Part shown: one piece after another, positions 5,412 through 11,304 of the stretch
Layout of the letters: every line of letters begins with the position of its first letter
How positions within the stretch are numbered: position 1 is the stretch's first letter
Assembly: GCA_035763805.1 (NCBI GenBank)
Contig: DASUAL010000035.1
Span: 1 to 13,430, forward strand
Source of the DNA: DASUAL01 sp035763805
GTDB taxonomy: Bacteria; Gemmatimonadota; Gemmatimonadetes; Gemmatimonadales; GWC2-71-9
Reading direction: 5' to 3'
DNA: 13,430 bases
Notes under the pieces: model-generated
Databases searched by the model: none
What the model saw: the letters and a program-made list of their open reading frames with translations, nothing else
What the model was told of the DNA's origin: nothing
Position numbers and translations under genes: made by a program

Positions 5412-6826
5412 GCCGGTCGCTGCGGCGGACGCTGGCCGTCCGGTTCGCGGCGACCATGAGCGTCGGCCTGCTCGCGGCGGCCGTCGCCGCGTATTGCGCG
5501 ACCAGGGTGGTGCTGCGTCACCAGCTCGACAACGGGCTCGCGTCGGCGGCCTTTCTGGCGCACGAGCATTTCGAGCTGGACAGCGGGCGCCCCGGGCTCG
5601 AGCCACTGATCATGGCCGATCCCGGACGCTATGCGCGCGACGTCAACCGCTACATCCTGCTTCGCGATCCGACCGGGACAGTCACGGGCAGCCTGCCGAC
5701 GTTCGCCGCGGACCTGCCTCTCGACACGGCGGCGTTCCGCGCCGCCCGCAACGGCGCGCCGGCCTGGGTTGACGAAGTATGGCGCGGCCGGCCCATCCGC
5801 AGCCTGTATACGGCACTCGGGCGCCGCAGCGTCACGGATGAGCGGGTTCTCCAGGTGGCCGCGTCGCTTGCGCCGATCGGGGCCGTGCAACGCAACATGG
5901 CGGTGGCGCTGCTGGTGGTCGTGGTGCTCGGCACGGCCGCCACGTTCGTGGGCGGCTGGTGGCTGGCGGGCTCGGCGGTGCGGCCGGTGCACGAGATCAC
6001 GGAGCAGGCGACCCGCATCCAGGCGGGCACGCTCGACCAGCGGATCGCAGCCCACGCCGAGACGGACGAGTATCGTGGGCTCGTCGCCGTACTCAACCGG
6101 ATGCTCGAGCGCTTGGACCTGGCGTTCCGCAACCAGCGCCGCCTGACCGCCGACGTGAGCCACGAGCTGCGCTCGCCGCTCACCGCCTTGCGCGGTGAGA
6201 TCGAGGTGGCGCTCCGCGCCGAGCGCAGCGGCCGTGACTACCAGCGGGTGCTGCACAGTGCGCTCGAAGAGATCGACTGCCTCACCGAGATGAGCGAGAA
6301 CCTGCTGCTCATCACGCGCGCGGAAGCGCAGCTGCTCCAAGTCCGGCGCGTCGCCACCGACGTGGCGGCCATCGTGGAAGGCGCCCTCGCCGCGCTACAG
6401 CCCCGGATCGAGGAGCGGGAGATCGCGGTCGAGCCCTCCCTCGCCCCTGCGGCCGGCCATGCGCTGGTGGACCACGGCCTCATCAGCCGGTTGGTTCAGC
6501 AGCTGCTCGACAACGCGGTGAAGTTCACGCCTGTCGGGGGCCGGATCCGCATCACCACCTCGTCACTTGGCGATGGCGGGGGCGTGCGTTTGCGCATTGA
6601 GAACTCAGGTCCGCCCATCGCACCCGAGGACCTGCCGCACCTCTTCGAGCCCTTCTATCGCGCGGACGAGGCGCGCAGCCGGGGGACCGGGACCGGCCTG
6701 GGCCTCGCGGTCGCTGGGGCGATCGCCCGGCTGCATGGCGGAGGGATTCACGCCGGGAATCAGAACGGCACGGGGGTGTGGTTCGAGGTGACCCTGCCGA
6801 CGCCGGCCCCGGCGGTGGAGCGGTAG
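5408..6826 (+). CDS. Membrane sensor histidine kinase (CusS/EnvZ-like)
   Basis: 472 residues, GTG start overlapping the regulator stop. TM1 (about 13-32, rich in Ala/Val/Leu) is followed by a sensor region of about 130 residues (33-160) with no motif I recognise. TM2 (about 163-187, MAVALLVVVVLGTAATFVGGWWLAG) leads to a HAMP linker (SAVRPVHEITEQATRIQAG ... VLNRMLERL). HisKA has phospho-acceptor His252 in VSHELRSPLTALRGEIEVAL. HATPase has N box LVQQLLDNAVKFTP, a slightly divergent G1 (ENSGPPIAPEDL, no D-x-G-x-G), F box FEPFYR and G2 GTGTGLGLAV. The layout is that of CusS-type kinases that sense periplasmic metals or envelope state; the stimulus is unknown. As the overlapping neighbour it is the default partner of the regulator. 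It is followed within a few bases by the globin gene. Confidence 0.92.
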   Translation: MSRSLRRTLAVRFAATMSVGLLAAAVAAYCATRVVLRHQLDNGLASAAFLAHEHFELDSGRPGLEPLIMADPGRYARDVNRYILLRDPTGTVTGSLPTFAADLPLDTAAFRAARNGAPAWVDEVWRGRPIRSLYTALGRRSVTDERVLQVAASLAPIGAVQRNMAVALLVVVVLGTAATFVGGWWLAGSAVRPVHEITEQATRIQAGTLDQRIAAHAETDEYRGLVAVLNRMLERLDLAFRNQRRLTADVSHELRSPLTALRGEIEVALRAERSGRDYQRVLHSALEEIDCLTEMSENLLLITRAEAQLLQVRRVATDVAAIVEGALAALQPRIEEREIAVEPSLAPAAGHALVDHGLISRLVQQLLDNAVKFTPVGGRIRITTSSLGDGGGVRLRIENSGPPIAPEDLPHLFEPFYRADEARSRGTGTGLGLAVAGAIARLHGGGIHAGNQNGTGVWFEVTLPTPAPAVER

Positions 6827-6834
6827 CGCACCGT

Positions 6835-6839
6835 GGAGG
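6835..6839 (+). promoter_or_regulatory. Shine-Dalgarno selecting the globin start
   Basis: GGAGG lies 5 nt before GTG 6845. The upstream in-frame GTG at 6833 overlaps this element and has no purine-rich site of its own, so 6845 is the better start; the protein core is unaffected. Confidence 0.45.
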
Positions 6840-6844
6840 CGGCA

Positions 6845-7246
6845 GTGCGCGACGCCATGGCCATCGCACGGGCCAGCTACGAGCGCAGCTGCGCGCAGTC
6901 GGACTTCTTCCCGGCCTTCTACCGCCGTTTCTTCGAGGTGCGGCCCGAGGCCAAGCCGCTGTTCGCAAACACCGACTTCGAGCGGCTGCACAAGCTGCTG
7001 CGCCACGCCATCGGTTTGCTGCTCATCTTTCCCGCGCAGCCCGAAACCGAGCCGACGATTCTCGCACGCGTCGCCGAACGCCACAGCCGCCGGGACTTGG
7101 CGATCGACCCGTCGTACTACCCGTCGTTCCTCGAGAGCCTCCTCGACACCGTGAAGCGGTGCGACCCCGAGTTCACCCCAACGGTTGAGCAGGCGTGGCG
7201 CACGACGCTCGCGAAAGGGTTCGCCTACATGCAGTCGAAGTACTGA
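6845..7246 (+). CDS. Single-domain bacterial globin
   Basis: 133 residues from GTG 6845 (137 if GTG 6833 is used). Haem-binding globin of the single-domain or flavohaemoglobin-like class. The order of helices is recognisable: RASYERSCAQSDFFPAFYRRFFEVRPEAKPLF (A-C), DFERLHKLLRHAIGLLLIFP (E), RVAERHSRRDLAI with the proximal (F8) His80, YYPSFLESLLDTV (G) and QAWRTTLAKGFAYMQSKY (H). There is no FAD/NAD reductase domain, so it is not a complete flavohaemoglobin. Roles of such globins include oxygen binding or delivery, NO detoxification, or sensing. The E helix appears to lack the usual distal Gln, which may affect ligand choice; I cannot fix the E7 residue with certainty. It lies between the two-component genes and the oxidase genes, 14 nt before the latter, which suggests a link to oxygen or NO at the oxidase. 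Confidence 0.85.
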   Translation: MRDAMAIARASYERSCAQSDFFPAFYRRFFEVRPEAKPLFANTDFERLHKLLRHAIGLLLIFPAQPETEPTILARVAERHSRRDLAIDPSYYPSFLESLLDTVKRCDPEFTPTVEQAWRTTLAKGFAYMQSKY

Positions 7247-7260
7247 CCGGGAGATCGCTC

Positions 7261-7401
7261 ATGCCCGAGCAACCGCCGCTCCTCCCGCAGCATCCGAAGG
7301 GCACCCTCCTGCTCGTGGCCGTTTACGGCGTCGTCTTCGCGATCGGCTGGTTCGCCGTCTACCTGTTCGTGTATTTGGGGCGCGGGGGGGTGACGCCGTG
7401 A
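7261..7401 (+). CDS. cbaD: ba3-type cytochrome c oxidase subunit IIa (46 aa)
   Basis: 46-residue single-helix membrane protein. A polar N-terminus (MPEQPPLLPQHPKG) is followed by one transmembrane segment (about 15-38) and a short GRGG tail. It matches the plan of Thermus subunit IIa of ba3 oxidase, a roughly 34-residue helix with a PKG start and a RG end. Its place immediately before subunit II supports the call. GGGAG sits 7 nt upstream. Its stop overlaps the subunit II start (GTGA). The frame is open further back to GTG 7195, but that would overlap the globin and spoil the short-subunit pattern. Easily missed in automatic annotation because of its size. Confidence 0.82.
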   Translation: MPEQPPLLPQHPKGTLLLVAVYGVVFAIGWFAVYLFVYLGRGGVTP

Positions 7402-7874
7402 ACGTCCCGCTCTACGAGAAGATCTGGATGTGGGCGGCGGGCGGGATTATCGTCGCGTTCGTCGCCACCGTGCTGATCACGAGCATCGGCGGCGCGCTGC
7501 AGCCGCCGAGCCACGTCGAGACGATCGATCCGACACAGGTCTTCAAGGACCCTCGCTTCGCGCACGCCGGCGTCGCCGTCGACCCGAACGGCGCCACGGT
7601 CGTCTCCGTCGGGATGATGTTCGCCTTCAACCCTCCCGTGATCCGTGTCCCCGCCGGGACGCCCGTCACGTTCCGGATGACGAGCGCCGACGTCACTCAC
7701 GGGTTCTCGATCGTCGGCACCAACGCCAACACGATGCTCGTCCCGGGCTACGTGAGCCAGTTCACCACGACGTTCGCGCGGCCCGGCGAGTACCTGATCG
7801 TGTGCAACGAGTACTGCGGGCTGGGGCACCATCTGATGTCGGCGAAGCTGATCGTCGAAGAGGTCCGGCCATGA
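7398..7874 (+). CDS. cbaB: ba3-type cytochrome c oxidase subunit II (CuA protein)
   Basis: 158 residues, GTG start overlapping subunit IIa. One N-terminal transmembrane helix (about 10-33) anchors a cupredoxin domain on the outer face of the membrane. The dinuclear CuA site is complete: a His in ADVTHGFSIVG, then C-x3-C-x3-H-x2-M in CNEYCGLGHHLM. Glu stands between the two Cys, as in A-type oxidases, where I recall Gln in Thermus ba3. CuA accepts electrons from cytochrome c or a cupredoxin and passes them to subunit I. The single helix (rather than two) and short length are typical of B-family oxidases. No cytochrome c domain is fused. The gene overlaps subunit I (ATGA). The open frame upstream of 7398 is not coding. 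Confidence 0.93.
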   Translation: MNVPLYEKIWMWAAGGIIVAFVATVLITSIGGALQPPSHVETIDPTQVFKDPRFAHAGVAVDPNGATVVSVGMMFAFNPPVIRVPAGTPVTFRMTSADVTHGFSIVGTNANTMLVPGYVSQFTTTFARPGEYLIVCNEYCGLGHHLMSAKLIVEEVRP

Positions 7875-9496
7875 GCAGCCGCACCGGCCGCCTGGCGCTC
7901 GCCCACCTCTGGGTCGCGATCCTGGCGTTCGGCGTGGCCTCCGCGATGGCCCTCATGCAAGCGCTGTCGCGCGCGGCGCTGGACCTGCCGTGGCGCTCGG
8001 CCAAGATGTATTACCTCTCGGTCACGGCCCACGGCACCCTGATGGCGCTCGTCTTCACGACGTTCTTCATCATGGCGTTCGGTTACGTGGTGGCGGAGCG
8101 CACGCTGGGCCGCCCCGTCCCGCACCGTGGCCTCGCGTGGACGGGCTACTGGGTGGCGCTCGCGGGCACGCTGGCCACGGTCGCCGCGATCCTTTCGGGG
8201 AAGGCGACCGTCCTGTACACGTTCTATCCCCCGCTCAAGGCGCACCCGGCGTTCTACATCGGCGCGACGCTGCTCATCATCGGGTCGTGGATCTGGGGAT
8301 TCGTCGTCATCCGGAGCTACCGGGTGTGGCAGCGCGAGCATCCAGGCGAGCGCGCCCCGCTCGCGCTCCATGGCATGATGGCGACGGTCATCGTCTGGCT
8401 GATCGCCACCGTCGGGGTGGCGGCCGAGGCGCTGTTCCTCCTGATCCCGTGGTCGCTCGGGATCTCGAAGACCATCGACCCGGAGCTGGCGCGGATGCTG
8501 TTCTGGTACTTCGGGCACCCGCTGGTCTACTTCTGGCTGCTCCCGGCGTACGTCGTGTGGTATGCCGTGCTGCCCAAGGTGGCCGGTGGGAAGCTGTTCA
8601 GCGATCCGCTCGCGCGCCTCGTGTTCGTGCTGTTCATCGTTCTCTCGACGCCGGTCGGCTTCCATCACCAGTTCATGGACCCGGGGATCCCGGCCTCGTG
8701 GAAGCTGTTCCACGCCATCCTGACCTTTGGAATCCTGTTCCCCAGCTTCGTGACTGCATTCACGGTGACGGCGTCGCTCGAGGTCGCCGGACGGCTGAAG
8801 GGCGCGACCGGGCTGCTGGATTGGCTCAGGAAGCTGCCGTGGGGCGATCCGCTGGTGGCGAGCGTCCTGTTGTCGATGCTGCTGTTCGCGGTGGGCGGAC
8901 TTGGCGGGGCGATCAACGCGGCGTACGGGATGAACGCGGTGGTGCACAACACCGCGTGGATCCAGGGGCACTTCCACCTGACCGTGGGCAGCGCGAGCGC
9001 CCTGACGTTCATGGGCGCGGCGTACTGGCTGCTGCCGCGGCTCTCGGGGCGCCAGCTCGAGCTCGACCTGCTGGCGAAGGTGCAGCCGTATCTCTGGTTC
9101 ATCGGGATGGTGCTGTTCTCGATCTCGAACCACATCACCGGCTTGATGGGAATGCCGCGCCGCATCTACGACGCGAGCTACGGAGGCCACGCCGCCGCCG
9201 AAGCATGGCGGGGGCTGACGGGGATTTCCGCGGTAGGTGGGCTGTTCTTGTTTACCAGCGCCGGGTTCTTCATCCTCGTGATGCTCGGGACGGGGCTCGC
9301 CGGGAAGAAGCGCGACGCGGAGCCGATCGAGTGGGCCGAGCCGCTCGAGCCCACGAGCCGCCGGGCGACGCTGCTCGATCGGTACGGGCTGTGGACCGTG
9401 GTGGCGGTGCTGCTCGTGCTCATCGCGTACGCGTACCCGCTGTGGTCGCACCTGCAGATGCGGCGGTTCGGATCACCGGGGTTCACGCCGTTCTAA
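7871..9496 (+). CDS. cbaA: ba3-type (B-family) haem-copper oxidase subunit I
   Basis: 541 residues, about 13 hydrophobic helices. It reduces oxygen to water and pumps protons. All metal ligands are visible: His54 (SVTAHGTL) and His369 for low-spin haem; His216, His265 and His266 for CuB; His367 for the active-site haem (GHFHLTVG). The His216-x3-Tyr220 pair in GHPLVYFWLLPAY is the cross-linked His-Tyr site. The signatures GHPLVYFWLLPAY and FHHQF, plus the pairing with subunits II and IIa without a subunit III, place it in the B family with Thermus ba3. Such enzymes generally work at low oxygen. The long open frame upstream of 7871 (to 7430) is a shadow. Stop and next start overlap (TAATG), coupling it to the P-type ATPase gene. 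No assembly factor such as Sco or CtaA is visible in the window. Confidence 0.95.
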   Translation: MSSRTGRLALAHLWVAILAFGVASAMALMQALSRAALDLPWRSAKMYYLSVTAHGTLMALVFTTFFIMAFGYVVAERTLGRPVPHRGLAWTGYWVALAGTLATVAAILSGKATVLYTFYPPLKAHPAFYIGATLLIIGSWIWGFVVIRSYRVWQREHPGERAPLALHGMMATVIVWLIATVGVAAEALFLLIPWSLGISKTIDPELARMLFWYFGHPLVYFWLLPAYVVWYAVLPKVAGGKLFSDPLARLVFVLFIVLSTPVGFHHQFMDPGIPASWKLFHAILTFGILFPSFVTAFTVTASLEVAGRLKGATGLLDWLRKLPWGDPLVASVLLSMLLFAVGGLGGAINAAYGMNAVVHNTAWIQGHFHLTVGSASALTFMGAAYWLLPRLSGRQLELDLLAKVQPYLWFIGMVLFSISNHITGLMGMPRRIYDASYGGHAAAEAWRGLTGISAVGGLFLFTSAGFFILVMLGTGLAGKKRDAEPIEWAEPLEPTSRRATLLDRYGLWTVVAVLLVLIAYAYPLWSHLQMRRFGSPGFTPF

Positions 9497-11301
9497 TGCG
9501 ACTCATCAAGCAGTACCCGCTGCCCGTGATCGTGGGCGGAGGGCTCGTCGCCGGGCTCGCCGCCCGCTTGTTGTTCGGGTCGCCGCAAGTCGCGCAGGGG
9601 ATCTTCCTTGCGGCGCTGATCGCGGGAGGCGGGCCACTCGTCGTGCAGACGCTCCGGGGCATGCTGCGCGGCCGCTTCGCGGCGGACATCGTGGCGATGC
9701 TCGCGATTCTCACGGCCCTGGTGCTCGGCCAGTATTTCGCGGGCGCCGTCATCGCGCTGATGCAGTCGGGAGGCGAGGCGCTGGAGCGTTATGCCATGGG
9801 CCGCGCGTCGAGCTCGCTCGAGGCGCTGCTCGCGCGCGCGCCCAAGATCGGGCGGCGCCTCCGCGACGGGCGGGTCGAGGAGGTCCCGGTGAGCGAGATC
9901 CGCGTCGGGGAGCTACTGCTCATCAGGCCGGGCGACCTCGTGCCCGTGGACGGCGAGGTGACGAGCGGCACGTCCGCGGTGGACCAATCGGCGCTCACGG
10001 GCGAGCCGCTCCCGATCCGAGCCGTGCAGGGCACGGCCCTGCTGTCGGGCAGCTTGAACCTCGACGGCGCGCTGGAGATGCGTGCGCGGCGCCCGGCAGA
10101 GCAGAGCCAATATCAGCAGATCGTGCGCCTGGTGGAGCGCGCGCGCCGTGAGAAGCCGCCGATCCAGCGGATCGCCGACCGCTTCGCGGTGTGGTTCACG
10201 CCCCTGACGCTCGTGATGTGCGGCGTGGCATGGCTCCTCACCGGGACCGCGACGAGCGTGCTTGCGGTGCTCGTGGTCGCGACGCCGTGCCCGCTCATCC
10301 TCGCCACGCCGGTCGCCGTGATCGCCGGCATCAGCCGCGCGGCCGATCTGGGGGTCATCGTCAAGACCGGCGCGGCGATCGAGCAACTGGGGCGGGCCCG
10401 GGCGGTGGTGTTCGACAAGACGGGCACGCTCACCCTGGGCCATCCGACGGTGGAGCGCATCGAGGCGACGGACGGGGCGGTGGTGGACGAAGTGCTGCGG
10501 CTCGCCGCGGCCGTGGAGCAGCTCTCGTCGCACCACCTCGGCAAGGCGGTGGCCGACGCCGGCCGGCAGCGTCTGGGGCGCCTTCCCTCCGCCACCGATT
10601 TCCTGGAGACTCCCGGCGCGGGCGTCGCGGCGCGTGTCGAAGGACGCGGTGTCGCCGTGGGCTCGGCCGGGTTTCTGGCGAGTCGCGGAGTGCCCGTTCC
10701 GGCCGCGCCCGACGACCACACGACGGCGTACGTCAGCGTCGACGGCCGGCTCGTCGGCAGGATCGAGTTCGCCGACCGGCTGCGCCACCAGGTCCCGTCG
10801 CTGCTGCAACGCCTCGCCGTCCTCGGGGTGACCGAGACCGTAATGCTCACCGGGGACCGCGAGGCGACAGCCGAAGTCATCGCGGCGCAGGCGGGAATCC
10901 GAACCGTACGCGCCAACCTGCTGCCGGCGGACAAGGTCGCCGCGGTCCGGGAGCTGAGGCGCCGCTACGGGACGGTCGTGATGGTGGGGGATGGGATCAA
11001 CGACGCGCCGGCGCTCGCGGCCGCGACCGTGGGGGTGGCCTTGGGCGAGCACGGCACCGCCGTCTCGGCCGAGGCGGCGGATGTGGTGCTGCTCGTGGAC
11101 GACATCTCGCGGGTCGGCGACGCGATGGCGGTGAGCCGCCGGATGCGGCGCATCGCCCTCCAGAGCATCGGCGTGGGGCTCGGCGTGAGCTTCGCGCTGA
11201 TGTGGGTCGCGAGCCTCGGCATGCTCAGCCCGGCGGTGGGCGCCGTCATGCAGGAGGCGCTCGACGCGGCGGTGATCGTCAACGCGCTCCGCGTGCGCTG
11301 A
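9496..11301 (+). CDS. P1B-type heavy-metal P-type ATPase, TPC class, no metal-binding domain
   Basis: 601 residues. The frame is open far upstream, but ATG 9496 is coupled to the oxidase stop (TAATG) and begins a membrane protein. N-terminal helices lead to the A domain with TGE (168-170). Transport helix has TPC (Cys265 in VATPCPLILATP), then phosphorylation Asp307 in DKTGTLT, the N domain, hinge GDGINDAPAL (Asp499, Asp503) and a last helix with MQEALD (585-590). TPC in place of CPC or SPC corresponds, by my memory of the P1B scheme, to the P1B-5 group (nickel/iron/cobalt exporters), but substrate is not proven. No N-terminal CxxC metal-binding domain is present. The N-domain HP dipeptide is His346-His347. 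It probably exports a metal, or supplies one to the outside for cofactor assembly, given the oxidase operon; both roles are inference. Confidence 0.9.
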   Translation: MRLIKQYPLPVIVGGGLVAGLAARLLFGSPQVAQGIFLAALIAGGGPLVVQTLRGMLRGRFAADIVAMLAILTALVLGQYFAGAVIALMQSGGEALERYAMGRASSSLEALLARAPKIGRRLRDGRVEEVPVSEIRVGELLLIRPGDLVPVDGEVTSGTSAVDQSALTGEPLPIRAVQGTALLSGSLNLDGALEMRARRPAEQSQYQQIVRLVERARREKPPIQRIADRFAVWFTPLTLVMCGVAWLLTGTATSVLAVLVVATPCPLILATPVAVIAGISRAADLGVIVKTGAAIEQLGRARAVVFDKTGTLTLGHPTVERIEATDGAVVDEVLRLAAAVEQLSSHHLGKAVADAGRQRLGRLPSATDFLETPGAGVAARVEGRGVAVGSAGFLASRGVPVPAAPDDHTTAYVSVDGRLVGRIEFADRLRHQVPSLLQRLAVLGVTETVMLTGDREATAEVIAAQAGIRTVRANLLPADKVAAVRELRRRYGTVVMVGDGINDAPALAAATVGVALGEHGTAVSAEAADVVLLVDDISRVGDAMAVSRRMRRIALQSIGVGLGVSFALMWVASLGMLSPAVGAVMQEALDAAVIVNALRVR

Positions 11302-11304
11302 GCC

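Noticed and set aside
7430..7870. N-terminal extension of oxidase subunit I into subunit II (similarly 7990-9495 for the ATPase and 4530-4724 for the regulator)
   Set aside because: These are absence of stops in high-GC DNA. The overlapping starts at 7871, 9496 and 4725 begin the proper family N-termini.
7748..9451. Minus-strand open frame (567 codons) opposite oxidase subunit I
   Set aside because: It is a shadow of a membrane protein with every metal ligand conserved; the antisense translation is highly charged and low in complexity.
9913..11052. Minus-strand open frame opposite the P-type ATPase
   Set aside because: It covers DKTGTLT and the other catalytic motifs of the plus-strand ATPase and has no recognisable domain.
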